Shown one piece after another: positions 23,846-34,749 of a stretch of DNA of 64,000 bases. The notes below the pieces were generated by a model. The model had not been told where the DNA came from. It ran no database searches and saw only the letters and a list, made by a program, of their open reading frames with translations. The stretch comes from Tetmemena sp. SeJ-2015 (Eukaryota; Ciliophora; Spirotrichea; Sporadotrichida; Oxytrichidae), in the NCBI GenBank assembly GCA_027382625.1, contig JAJKFJ010022908.1:1-64000 (forward strand), given 5' to 3'. Each line of letters opens with the position of its first letter. Positions within the stretch are counted from its first letter, which is position 1. Both the position numbers and the translations under genes were made by a program.

Positions 23846-24163
23846 CAATTAAATATACTTTGTCTTAGAGAAGACTCTTTATTTGTTTCACTTAATCATT
23901 GTCTACTTTATGACCTTGTAGCCCAAAGAATACTAGTCTGTTTAATTTATTGCAAAACATATATCAAAGATTAAATAAAAATATTAATTTAAAAGCCAAA
24001 TAAATAAACGTGTAAATTTGAATTTATTGAATGATACCCCATTAATAGTAATCATATCTTCATAATTTAAATCTATTATAATTTAGCAATATCTTGGATG
24101 AGGTCTTAATTTTCTAGCAGCATTCTGACGTGTGATTAATGATGCTCATGTATAATATGTTAT
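23846..24163. other. AT-rich spacer, no clear gene
   Basis: Between the end of the HFxxG repeat gene and the arginase N-terminal segment. It contains short open stretches on the plus strand (a TNQIYFVLEKTLYLFHL-like reading) but no family signal and no start. It probably holds the 3' end of the plus-strand gene and AT-rich germline DNA next to the arginase pointer. Confidence 0.4.
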
Positions 24164-24555
24164 ATCACAATAGAGTTTGGGTTAATGAATTGCAGCATAT
24201 TGACATAGTTTTGTAAATTCTGATGAGTGGCTTCTAATTCTCCTAGCTCCACTTGGATATTTCCACAATCTATTACTTTGATCTTGACTTGTTCCATATC
24301 GATGCCTAATTCCACATGATGATGAGGTAATTAATTTCGTGTTCTAATTTCTCTAAAACTATTAGGGCCGAGTTCTTAGCCAGTTCTGTTTTCGCAATTA
24401 TGAGCCCCTATGTCTGAGGGAAATCCCACTATGAATACTACTTAATCTCCTTCTTCCCCTTAACAAATCATTTATCTCAAGGAGGCTTCATCAAGAACGG
24501 CTTACGATCTCAGTGGGCTGAAATTTGAATCCTTTAATTGAAATAGTGACTCCAT
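24164..24555 (-). CDS. Arginase/formimidoylglutamase-family protein, N-terminal part of scrambled gene
   Basis: Starts at ATG 24553-24555 (MESLFQLKDSNFSPLRSQ). The frame is uninterrupted for about 130 codons and shows the N-terminal signature of the arginase superfamily: FIVGFPSDIGAHNCENRTG, then QELGPNSFRE, VIDCGNI and the helix LEATHQNLQNYVNMLQFINP. It then reaches ACTCTATTGTGAT (plus-strand coordinates 24164-24176, reverse complement). The same 13 bases start the C-terminal piece at 8785-8797 on the opposite strand. Joining the two at this repeat gives NSIVIVVGGSDDL in frame, exactly where the GGxH motif is expected in the family. Beyond the repeat this locus is AT-rich and non-homologous. 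This is a scrambled, inverted germline gene. Confidence 0.9.
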
Positions 24556-24666
24556 TAAATCTTGAATTATTTATAATATGTTAACTTCTTCTAATTAAAA
24601 GTAGTAATCTTGAGCTAATTATATATTTAAAGTAAATTATATTTTAAGAGTTAAAACTTGGCAAAA

Positions 24667-25881
24667 ATGTAACATACTTCTTACTCTCCTATCAATCATT
24701 CCAAGTCAAAGTCTCTCTATTCCTTTCCCAAGAGCTCCAGATTCCCTAAGGCATAAATCACTTAGTAAGTATACTCACTAATTTGAATTTTACAAGCTAT
24801 GCAAACACTAAGAGTGAAGGAGTTTCCTTAAAATGATATATGCAAAATATTAAATATTAATTTGTGTAGCTGTGATCAGACTTACAATATCCCTCCTTAG
24901 TTCTCGAAGAGAGGCACAAGTCTTGGCTATGGCAAAAGGTTTGGAGACCTCATTCTAAAAAGTGTAGCTCCAAGTCCTATGACTTACCAAATCCCTGAGA
25001 CTAAGGACACTAAAATCCTTTTATTTTAAATGTATACATTCGGCATGTCCAGAGATAAGTTCGAAAGAGTAAGTATCCTCTTTTTTCTCGAAATATTAGG
25101 TCAGATTTATATATCATCCTTCCCCTTACTCATATTCTTGCAGGTATATCTTAAAGAAAATCCACCCAGAGATAAATCGTGCCAGGACCTGCCTCCTACA
25201 AAGCAAATACCTCCTTTGTTGAGAAGTAAACTCCAGCCTACAGTCTTAGACCCAACACTTAATACTCCTCAATATTTAACGACCCTACTAAAAATTACCC
25301 AGGGCCTGGCCAGTACGAAGGGGAAGTCAAAATCAAGAATGGTTTCACATTCGTTTCAAGGTACAAATCCCCAGGTAGCGCAGTTATATCAAGGTCTGGA
25401 AAGAGGTTTGACAACAGAGATATGAGGAGATCTATGGAGATTCCAGGACCTGGCTAATATGAGGGACAGTAGACTTATTATAAGACTAAGATGCACTACG
25501 GAGTTACTGTCTTCGGCAAATAGAGGAGATTAGAAGAACTTCCAACAATAAAGAGAAGTAAGTTCTATACTTAGTTTAAATTTAATTCATTAGAAACACC
25601 TGGACCAGGCACTTATAGAGTGCAAAGTGAGTTTGGGTACTACGACCCAGCAGACACTATAGGAACTAACTCTAGTTTCTTAGGCAGGAGATCTTAAATG
25701 AAATCTTGAAAATGCTTCGCCTCTCAAATCTACTTTACATTTAGAGAAGTGTTGATAATTGTTTGACTGTTGATATAATTATGATTACACAAATAGTGCA
25801 TTGATTGAGAGGAACAGAGCTCCTCATTTTAAGTTTGGCGATGGGTTGACTCATGAGATGACTAGTGTAGCTAAGTAATGA
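24667..25881 (+). CDS. SHIPPO/STPG (sperm-tail PG-rich repeat) protein
   Basis: Proteins of this family lie along or inside ciliary microtubules. Starts at ATG 24667 (MQHTSYSPINHSK). The proline-glycine repeat is seen several times: TYNIPPQFSKRGTSLGYGKR, PGPGQYEGEVKIKNG, IPGPGQYEGQQTYYKTKMHY, TPGPGTYRVQSEFG, and a last unit RAPHFKFGDGLTHEMTSVAK before TGA 25879-25881. GT-AG introns are visible at about 24768-24815 and 25070-25142, and a short one at 25561-25596. A segment of about 100 bp after GRRS (25697-25790) contains TGA and probably is an IES or intron. TAA/TAG codons (Gln) are in frame throughout. Confidence 0.85.
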
Positions 25882-25930
25882 TTTATTTTAAATAAAAATA
25901 CTTAATATATTCTTGATAATAGAGTGTGAG

Positions 25931-27740
25931 ATGCTAGACTCTCAAAGAAGGAATTCCTTGACTCCATCATAATTATGAACCTTTCAGTAAGATGATGGTG
26001 AGGCAGAAGGCTGAACATGAAACTGCTAGGAAACTTGTGAGTAGCCACAGGAGGAACAAAACTCCCATGTTCAACTGTTGCGATAATCAGCAGTCAAGCA
26101 GACACGCTCATGACGATGTGCTCTAGCTCAGTAAGAAACAAACAGACAGCATTAGAACCTAAGCTCAAGACAGAATAGCAGCTAAGCTGAGATAGTCAAC
26201 TAGCCCCTTGAAGAAGAGACCTATCATAGACTCTTCAAATCTAAGAACTAAGTCTTCCCAGAATCAAAGCTTCTTCTAAGGAGATGCAAATGAAACTTTA
26301 AACAGTTCTTGGATGGGGAATAAATCAGTTAAATCTTCTAAATCAGCAGCTAAAAGCACCAGAGCTAGTGCAGCTTCAAACAGGAAAAACAAAAGCTCAT
26401 CTAAGCTCATGTCTCCTAACAACTTAGAGTATAGCTTTGACTCTCAAAATATGACATCCCACTCAGGTCAACCAATTAACTTGATAGTCTAGTCTTAAAG
26501 CCATAAACTCAATCCAGAGTCTCCAATTACGCAAAACTAAATACAGTATGCCAATCAAAGCAGTAAAAGAACTGTGCCCTAATCAGAACTACTTAAAGAG
26601 CTGGAAGCTTAATTTTTGGACTATAAGAAGTAAGGATCTGAGCCAGCAGTAGTATACAGTCCTCAAAGATTTAAAGCCGTTAAATTTCAAAATCAGCCCT
26701 TGCTAAATTCAATACTAGATTATCAACCTTAGAATTAGAATGTTAATTTAGACTAGAGAAATGCTTTATAAGATTCAAGAATGATGTCTTCTTATGATGG
26801 AGACAAGAGTATCATAAATTAAAGTCCACTCAGAATTAAAGCTTTGACATTCTCTGGAGTATCAAGCTAGAAGAAGAATTAGCCATACTAGAATAGTCAT
26901 GTATTTGAAAAAGAAGACGATTATCATTCACTCAGAGGAAGATAGTAAGAACCACAACTGTCAAGTTAGAAATATACAATGTAAAATAACAGCCCACTAA
27001 GATTGTCAGCCTTGAAAAGACCTCATAGAAATGAGCATAGTTTTCGCGAGAGCAATGATGATTCAAAAAGACTGATGATAAAATACTTTTAGGAGTTTAT
27101 ATTCATGGAATAAGAATTAGAAGATATGAAAATAAAGCTTGCTTTGAAATAAGATTTCAACTGTGCAGATGCTTTTGGATTGATAGACAGATCTGGAAAG
27201 GGATTTGTGGATAGATTTGAGATGAGAGATATTCTAAATCATCTGGGTTAAACTTTCTTAGGAGAGTTCAATCACTACACTTTTTACTTCATGTATTTTT
27301 TTGTTTATCTTTTGATGACATAGATCTACTATTTAAGAGATATTAGAAAGGCTTAGCGCATGATCATTTTAGGTACACCCATTTTTCTACGATGGCGATG
27401 CCAATAGATTAATACTATGCTAAGATGCAGAGCATGAAGAGAGTTAACTATCCAACCTCTGGCTATGAGTTCTGTAGAGAAACTTAAGCTTTATTTGTCA
27501 GATGCATGGATAAGATGATTTAAAGTGAAAGACAGGCAGAGAGAATACGCAGAGACATTTATCAGAGATATCAAAAATAATTTAATAAGATAAATATTTT
27601 TTCATTTTTACTATTGCAAGAAGGACAGATTCTACGACCAAGCAACTTATACATAATTTATTCTATTGATGATGCTGTCATCCAAAAGCTCTCATTTATA
27701 AGCCATCAGTGCTCTTTAATTTCCTATTTTATTTTACTGA
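25931..27740 (+). CDS. EF-hand protein with long disordered N-terminal region
   Basis: Starts probably at ATG 25931 (MLDSQRRNSLTPS). A small frame change before KMMVRQKAEHETARKLVSSH suggests an IES near 25970. The first 350 residues are S/Q/N/K-rich. Then comes a ciliate EF-hand segment: LALKQDFNCADAFGLIDRSG, continuing KGFVDRFEMRDILNHLG. After an insert at about 27262-27320 the protein continues LLFKRYQKGLAHDHFRYTHF, then RVNYPTSGYEFCRETQALF, and ends with KDRFYDQATYTQF or a variant of it. The EF-hand loop DRSGKGFVDRFE keeps acidic positions 1 and 12 but lacks several others, so calcium affinity may be low. Homologous in layout to other EF-hand proteins of this window. Confidence 0.7.
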
Positions 27741-27774
27741 CTATTTAATCTGAATAATTTTGTATGAAATTAAA

Positions 27775-28735
27775 TAGCTGAGAACCAGATCATGTAAGAA
27801 TGAAAGTTGTTGTAATATTTTATTAGACACTGACTGCCAATTCATAATTTGCAACATCAAAGGAGAGTTGAACCTTTTGATAAGACAATCCCACCAAGAG
27901 GGAATGCTGCCCTATGAATACTCTACCATCTTAAAAACAATCAAGCACTTGGGCGTCCCACAAGCCAGAGTGTACTTTGAGGCAAGTTCAGTAACTGATG
28001 AGTCCTCAACAACAGAGTCCACCAAATCTCTAACTTAATTTTAAAACCTAAGCTATCTAAATAAGAGATTCTTCAAACTTACCGAGCACACTACCTTTGA
28101 TGATCTCACTTCTGAAATACAAACTGATCTTACTAAAGGAGAAACTTCTGCAGCAAATAGAACTTTGTTTGTGTTTGAGGGTACTATGCTCCCCTCCAAA
28201 GCAGAGCTATCTTTAGCAAGGAAATTAAATATATCTAAACCATTTATTTAACAGGAAGGGAAAATTCGATTTATGGACTGTCACCAATTTCAGTTTCGCA
28301 GATCTTGCTCAGCACTTGAAGGTCGCACTCGACATATAAGCTGTAGCTAAACAAGATTTAGCTCATCCTGAGAACTGTACAGTGGAATAGGCTTTCCAAA
28401 ATACTGAGGAAACTTTTTCAACAAATTAATTCGTTGAAGTTTAGGATATAAATAATTTGCCAAAAAAATATTGTCTACGTTTTTATAGTGAATCTCTAAA
28501 TCCTTAGATTGATATCACCAAAGAATTCGATCTAAGGCATTCTAGGGACACAATTTACTAGACTGCTGAGCTAGTTGGTGAAGTGTTTGGTTAGGTAGAT
28601 AATGTTCTCACTCTAGAGAAAGAAAGCTTCTAAGTTATGTTCACAAAGTATAGAGATTAATTCACAATTGAGGCTGCAGTCAGATTCAATTTAAGAGACT
28701 TCATAATATATTTCTAGTATTTAAATTATATATGA
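27775..28735 (+). CDS. Unknown protein
   Basis: Long open frames with few breaks, ending at TGA 28733-28735. The sequence is that of a soluble globular protein: CQFIICNIKGELNLLIRQSH, LKTIKHLGVPQARVYFEASS, ANRTLFVFEGTMLPSKAELS, FDLWTVTNFSFADLAQHLKV, FTKYRDQFTIEAAVRFNLRD. A frame change near 28255-28265 (after FIQQEGK) and one near 27835 suggest IESs. The start may be the ATG of MKVVVIFYQTLTANSQ at about 27802, or the frame may start upstream. I do not recognise the family. The 3' end abuts the convergent purine nucleoside phosphorylase gene. Confidence 0.55.
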
Positions 28736-28744
28736 TTTTAGCTA

Positions 28745-29996
28745 TTTAATGTCTGAGGGATAGATTATAAAGACTGGGTGGTCAGTTTCGTTTAGGTTCT
28801 ATTTGATGTATTGATCGCAAAGCTAGTCGCTCATCAACCACACTACCTTTTTAATAAGAGCGCCATCTAACTTCTTTGTCACTGATTGAGCTATCTTAGC
28901 TGCTATTTCATCAGTGTCCAGGAAAGGTTGCTAAATAATTTACTTGCAAATAAACTTACTCTTCTGTTGTCGAGATCATCGACCTTAGCTTTAGTATTTA
29001 AGAGAATATTAGGTCTCTTATTGAGGAACATGTCATCTCTGAACTTTGAAATGAGAACGGGAAGTAGTTTGGCAAAACTTATAACGCACTTTCTTCCACA
29101 TTCCAGAACTTCCTCACCTGAAATTTCTGCCTCGCTCATACCCGATGATGGAGAAGTGGCCGAGGAAACGATAACTTTTCTCATTCCGCTCAAGTGACAA
29201 GCAATTTACTCAGGCAGAGTACTTGCACCCACAGTTGCAGCTCCAAGATCATGCATTATTTGGATCTCTGAGGGAGACTCAAAGTTTGGCAAAGCAAAGT
29301 AGCAGTAATGGCCTTCAGTTAGTCTAAGCCCAGCTTCGATAAAAGATTCTCTGGTGAGATCTACCATCTCTTTGTCATAAATGCTTGAGCCATCGAACAG
29401 CTTATCGTTTATTTGTTTGTTGTGTCTGAAGCTCTAGTCAATATAAAACACTATTCAAAATCAATTTCCAATATAAATTACCTCCATCATATGGTTTGTT
29501 GGTCATGTTTATATGGTCAGTGATAAGTGCTAGGTCACCTATCTCCATGGACTAGTTTATAAATCCAGCAGCATTAGTGGTGATAAAGATTGAGCAGCCA
29601 AGGTAAGCACTCAAGTAAGCAGGAAATGCTTAATGTGAAACTCTGTAGCCCTCATAGTAGTGGATTCTGCCATTCCAAATAATTGTTCTTCTGCCATTAA
29701 TGATGCCGTATAGAATTCCTTGTTTGTGTCCAATAGCTGTAGGAATAGGACAGTGAGGAACTTCCGACATGTTAATTATGATTGGATCTGGAATCAAATG
29801 CTAAGATATATCTAGCAAGCCTGATCCCTCAACTATGGATATGTCTATCTTATCCACTCCAAGTCTCTTTAAAATGTATTCAGCAGCTTCAACAAGACAG
29901 TTGTGGTACTGTAAATTTTAAGAAATGATTTGTTCTTACCTCATTGGAGGAGAAATATGGGTCTCCATGATTATTTTAAGGCACCTAGGTTTCCAT
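28745..29996 (-). CDS. Purine nucleoside phosphorylase family protein
   Basis: Phosphorolysis of purine nucleosides would be the family reaction. Starts at ATG 29994-29996 (METQVPQNNHGDPYF). A GT-AG intron of about 30 bp follows. The family order is clear: DISIVEGSGLLDIS (phosphate loop, normally GSGLG), VPHCPIPTAIGHKQG, NGRRTIIWNGRIHYYEGY, FITTNAAGFI, GDLALITDHINMT, LPNFESPSEIQIMHDLGAAT, VGASTLPEQIACHLSGM, and SGEEVLECGRKC. The catalytic Asn (TNKV in PNPs) is not in its usual context, since SSATSPSSGMS replaces it, so substrate specificity is open. An intron near 28938-28966 leads into a C-terminal extension (LIKKVVWLMSDQL) not usual for PNPs. The stop is unclear; the frame stays open into the neighbouring gene. 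Confidence 0.85.
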
Positions 29997-30104
29997 AGTT
30001 GCAATAGTCCTACTAAATTTATTATGCTATCTAAAGATATCTTTGCAAAGATAATAGATCTTTCACTAGGTATACATTTGATTTTTAAAACCATCACATT
30101 TTTC

Positions 30105-30785
30105 AATAAAATTAAGAGACTTCAATTATGATGTGAGTGTTGATGCAGTTAAGATTACCACTCAGAGCGGCTAGAAGATTATAGTCCTATCTTAAATGAT
30201 TACCTACCAGAGTAATGTTCCATTCCAAACTGCTATGCTTCCTATGAGAGTAAGGAAATTTTAACAATTAATATTTTCTTAGATATTGATTATTGGAGTT
30301 AAAGCAAAGAACTTCCTCTCTTGCCCTCATGTCTGGAGTTTAACCTGGGAGAAAAATCCAGTGCCCCAGCAAGTTGGAGAATTCTTCGTACCTAAGGATC
30401 ATGCTAATATCACAGCTCAGCCACCTGGAATTGGCCCAAATATTGATGAGTAACTATATATTTAAAAGATTAACTATTTTAGATATGGACCAAGATTCTA
30501 TGACATCTAGAGTATGTACAACAAAAATCTGGTACTAGCAATTCTTGAATAGCTAGCTGCTAAAAACATTCCTCACTAACATGGAGAAGTGTTCTGGGTG
30601 AACAACAAGACTGTGCCCTCAGCAGTTTTCAACAATCTAGCTGCTAGCGTATCAAATCACAGAGTGACCTTCAAAGGACTTTTGAAATCTGCATATTTTT
30701 TAGATAAATCGAAGGTTGTTTAAATTTTCTAATTCATTCCCTACATCATAAAAGTATTAAAACGAACAGACTCTCTCTCTCAATG
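30105..30785 (+). CDS. Purine nucleoside phosphorylase-like protein, N-terminus missing
   Basis: Reads in the same family as the neighbouring minus-strand gene. VPFQTAMLPMRILIIGV corresponds to the conserved RVM-LG-x(3)-VT region, VGEFFVPKDHANITAQPPG to GD-VLI-DHIN, and then GPNIDEYGPRFYDIQSMYN to GPND-RFGPRF-DMSDAYD. Two short GT-AG introns (about 35 bp, 30250-30284; about 33 bp, 30448-30483) are precisely placed. The end is TGA about 30783. The phosphate-binding N-terminal part (GSGLG region) is not present upstream on this strand, so the gene is truncated or its first MDS lies elsewhere. Family residues after NNKTVPSAVFNNLAAS are weakly conserved. It is transcribed away from the other PNP gene, which starts about 110 bp upstream. 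Confidence 0.7.
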
Positions 30786-30797
30786 AAGAGAAACCAT

Positions 30798-33503
30798 TCA
30801 TAACTAGGTTGACTTTGTTAGTTTCTTAAAATCTTGTAAAGTCATTTGCTTCTAGATTTAGTTCAATGAGAGGTGGCCCTCTCTCAAATGTGAAATTGTT
30901 TTCAAAGCTTCAATCAGCTATTTATTCTTCTTTTTTTATCTTACCAGCTTGATTGCTTCTCGAACTTCTTCAAACATTTACGCTAGTGATCGCTTCAATC
31001 TGTTTACATACTGAAGTTAGGACTCTTGCCCCCGAACATAGGTCACCGAAACAGAAGCCCCAAGTGTTCTTGAGCTCCGTCCAATAAGTTAAATCCAATC
31101 ATTATAGTGAGCTGGCTCGCATGCAATCAAAACCACTGCATCCCTCTAAAATTTGATGTCAGCTCCTCTGCCTTCTTGCTCTTCAATAACTACAATTCCG
31201 TGATCCCACTCTATCAGAAAATTACAGATCCAAGTTTGACAAGCCTTGCATCACTCGCAATTACTTTTAGCGTAGAGCGCTCACCAATACCTCTTTGATA
31301 GTATTTTAAACTGCTATTACAATTGGCTTCGATTCGTAGTACTTCTAAACGTCTTGTATAAGTTTTTCAATCAACTCATTATCCTCTCCAAAGTTCTTAA
31401 ACTCGCCGAACTAAATCTAGGGGACTCCCACTTGGCACTCATACTCGGATTTAAGATCAAGGACTATAGGCTTCTTCTCAATCACGCTCTCTACGAGAAG
31501 CTCAAGAGATTTACAACTGGGGCCAGAGAACAAAAATAGCTGTTAACCATTCATTCTCCATATTCCATCGACTTTGCAATCGAAAACACTCCAGGTCTAG
31601 TTCTGAAAAATCTCGTCATACTCATCGATTATTATTGCATCACTCTCAAATTTATATGCAAAGTACTACTCCATTGTAATAACTCTAATTCCGAAGTTGA
31701 GAACGCCTACCTTATCGAAAAGCTAATTCTTGAGAAGCTCGTTGGGAGCTACAATCAAGACCTTTTGTTTTAGTTCAACCAAAGCCAAGGCTAGCATTCC
31801 AATCACCCAAGTTTTGCCTGAGCCAGGAGGCAGGTGGCATAAAATGAGATTTGAATTAAGCTTTAGGCATAAAGCTGCTATAGCTGCCTGATAATCAGAA
31901 TGAACGTAGCCTTTGTAAATATTCTTAATTGCTTTTCCAAAATGCTTCATTTAATCAAGGCTCTCTTCAAGCCAACTCATTTCAGAATACTTCTTTAGTT
32001 GGTTCTCAATTGCAGTTCTGTCAATCACCTGAAAATGATGTGATTTTCTACTTTGTTTTTCTTCTAAAAGCTCAATCCAGTTCTAAGGAGGAGAAGTGAA
32101 AATCTATTTGAGGTCCTCACCAGGTAAACCTCGAGCCTGCTCTAGAGCTGGGAGAACTTAGCTGAGGCCAAGACGAATGTGCTAATGAGTTTTTAATAAG
32201 TCGACAATTATTCTTCGTTAAGCGATGGCATCGTGAAGGCGATGCATAAGCGGCCCTGGATCTCTGTCTACTTTTAATCTGATTAGAATAGTTGCTATCC
32301 CCCTAACATAAAATTGGGTTTTTTTTTTAAAGGAATTAAATTCCTTTTTCCCCAGAGAAGGCTCTTAGAGTGGGTGGATATCAACTTGGCCAAATTATTT
32401 CTGAAACCTTTGAGCACCAACGCCTTTTTTAATTCAACTGAGTTAGTTTCGCTATAAAGCAAGTCTCTCAATCTACTAAACCCGAACTTTAAGCCAAAAA
32501 GGAAAACCCCACAGCTAACTGTGCTTCTTTGATCCTGAAGATGCATTGAAAGAGATTGAAAAATTCGAGTGCAATTCTAAAAGTCTCTTTCACTGATAAA
32601 GCTGAACTTATCACACATGCTCAGAGCAGGCAGCGCGAGGAGGGAGAGCGTGTAGCCTTCTTCAACTAGATTGTAATTGGACTGGCATAAAGTAAGAATG
32701 AGCTAAAGCTGTAAGGAGCTAGGCAGATCCTCTAGCAGGCTGATCATTACCTCAATTTTCTACTCTCTGTACAGATTCGAAAGTTGAGGAAGTAGCATGC
32801 GCATGAGACTGTTTTAGAATTCCTTCTCGAGATCAGGCATAGCTTTGCCATCTTCTAAGAGTTGACTAACTATTTGATCTTAATCACTTTACTCTAGAGT
32901 GTTAAAATTTTGCAGTAGCCTTCTTATAATGGGATAACTGTGATGGATTGAAGGCTGCTTAAAAGAGTTTTCTGATTGGACTCGTGATTAAGCACCCTCG
33001 TCAGAGCTGTTTCCAAGAATACAATCTTCTTTTTTCTCCTCTTTCAATTCAATTTGAGTTACTCTTCTCTTTATCTTTCGCTTGAGCGTACGCTTCGCAT
33101 TCTATCACTCTGTCTTTATAATCCTGCTAATCTTATATCTGGAGGTTGAGGCAAAGGGTTCCTGATGATAGTTTATGAGTTTATTGACGTCTTTGAAGTG
33201 AAGTCTGAATCCTTTTGATATCTGAAAGAGTGACGTGTAGAGCTCAGGGGAGAGAGATGCTCTCCCTTTCAAAATAGCCTTTTCTCTTTGATCTGGGCTG
33301 TGTGGAGAAGGGTTAGTTATATATTCAGGCTAAGCTTCCCAAAGAACTGCTTTATTTGGAGATTGACTTTCAATTTACTCCATCGATTAAATTGCATTCT
33401 CTCTCACTTAAGGATCGAAGGAAGATGGAGAGTTGTCAACCCTTCTCAATCTCTTTCTTTTCTTAAACTCAGGTGTAAGGTAGCTCTTGTTTTCAAAAGA
33501 CAT
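30798..33503 (-). CDS. SF2 helicase/SecA-like ATPase with N-terminal helical region
   Basis: Starts at ATG 33501-33503 (MSFENKSYLTPEFKKRKRLR) and ends at TGA 30798-30800. The N-terminal half is helical and leucine-rich (YPIIRRLLQNFNTLEQ, MISLLEDLPSSLQLQ). Then comes the ATPase core: DYQAAIAALCLKLNSN, Walker A LPPGSGKTW, VLIVAPNELLKNQLF, Walker B IIIDEYDE, and in the second domain EQEGRGADIKF followed by DWIQLIGRSSRTLGASVSV. The GRG-x-D and R-GRSSR pattern resembles SecA-type or DEAD-type motor domains. A 51-bp palindromic AT-rich insert between CCCC/CCCCC repeats (32299-32303 and 32350-32353) breaks the frame; its removal joins LLWGIATIL. About 850 residues. The closest family cannot be fixed by eye; chromatin, RNA or protein remodelling are all possible. 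Confidence 0.75.
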
Positions 33504-33574
33504 TTGCCGCGCTAATTAATTCCACTTATTTAAATGCTAATTAGTTTTGAATTTAATTAAGAGTAGAATAACTT

Positions 33575-33623
33575 TAGTCTTAAATTGGATAAAATAATAA
33601 GGAAAAACAGTCTTAAATTGGAT
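33575..33623. repeat. 49-bp direct repeat, left copy flanking transposase element
   Basis: Identical over 49 bp to 35887-35935 in the same orientation. Internally it contains a 15-bp unit AGTCTTAAATTGGAT twice, separated by 18-19 bp. The two copies bracket a 2.36-kb region with a transposase gene and an accessory gene. Direct rather than inverted ends are unusual for a Tc1/mariner-like element. Confidence 0.85.
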
Positions 33624-33879
33624 GTTTTAAATTTGAGTTAATTCAAACTTTAATCATTTTAGTGAGGCAATTAGGAAATTTAAAATTGTGTCGATTTGTG
33701 TCAATTTCCTGAAATGACACTTTCAGACACAACTTTGAAAATCTTCACCTTTTTAATTTTATTAGCTTTAATAGTAGTTACTTATGATAAAAATCAGTTT
33801 TTCAATAAGTTTAGAATTTTAAACAAATTTTTCTTTATCAAATTTAAAAATTTTATTACTCAATAAGAACTCTTTACAA
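33624..33879. other. AT-rich leader of the element, small hairpin
   Basis: No gene seen. An imperfect inverted repeat around 33690-33735 (GTGTC...GACAC with internal TGTGTCAATTTC/GAAATGACAC) could be a transposase-binding site or terminal inverted repeat remnant. Confidence 0.35.
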
Positions 33880-34726
33880 ATGGAACCAATTGCTAGAAAA
33901 AGAAACTCTGCTCAGCGAGACTTCTCAAGCTCTGAGGAAAGAAGGCCCTTCTCAAAATTAGCGAGACTGAGCTTGCCTCTCGGTTTAGATCTAAAAAAGA
34001 CATTTATGTGTACTTAACTGAAATTAGTAAGACTCAATAATATTCACACATAATTTTAGCGCAGCACTATCTCCCTCCGATTGAGTCAGTTAACAAAGAC
34101 TTCCTCCGCTAAGTCTTCAGAGGTGAAAAAAACCTCCTGATGATGGCTGAGGTTAAAATGATAAAAGTACCCAAATTCGATGAGCTTTCAGTTAAAGCTC
34201 TCTACAATGAGGTTGCAAGGGAGCAAGCAATCCGACAGCTGCTACCTGACATGGTTGATGGAGGGAAGCAGATAGATCGGACATTTTTCTTTAACATTGT
34301 GAACACTGTCTCGCCTGACTACCTTGAGTAAATAATTAGTCATGCGAGCTCTCTCAGAAACAATCCCACCATGGACGAGGAGAAGAAGCAGTTCATTGTG
34401 ATTTCAGAGAGCTGGTATAAGAAGCTCACTCAAATTCCCTTCTAATCCAGTAAAAAATTACATTACACTTAATAACTATGGTATAGAAATGCAAGGTCGC
34501 ACTCTAAAGTTGTTAAAGGAAAGTTGCCAAATCTCCAAAACCCAGGAAGTAGAGAGTCAAGTAAGGCCTCGCAGTCAGCTACTCTAATTTTAGAACTGCA
34601 AACTAGAACCCGATGCTACCAGACTTCACAAGGAACCTAGTCAACCCGTTTACAATCCCTAACTAAGCGTCAAACATAGGAGACTAATAGCCTGCACAGT
34701 AGATGGTTCAGAGATATAATATTTGA
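33880..34726 (+). CDS. Accessory protein of the transposase element, frame-disrupted
   Basis: Begins at ATG 33880 (MEPIARKRNSAQRDFSSSEE) and ends, after two frame changes, at TGA 34724-34726 (QMVQRYNI). The central part is a good frame of about 150 codons: KKDIYVYLTEISKTQQYSHI, AQHYLPPIESVNKDFLRQVF, PKFDELSVKALYNEVAREQA, LPDMVDGGKQIDRTFFFNIV. Frame changes lie near 33955 and 34560-34590. I do not recognise a named domain. It lies inside the 49-bp direct repeats and is convergent with the transposase gene, so it is most likely an element-encoded protein. The frame changes suggest decay or unrecognised inserts. Confidence 0.55.
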
Positions 34727-34749
34727 TTATCTTTAAAGTTTAAAATTAC

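Noticed and set aside
24060..24540. A membrane protein on the plus strand reading YNMLYHNRVWVNELQH and similar
   Set aside because: This frame has two in-frame TGAs and no family match. The minus strand of the same DNA encodes the arginase N-terminal signature without interruption.
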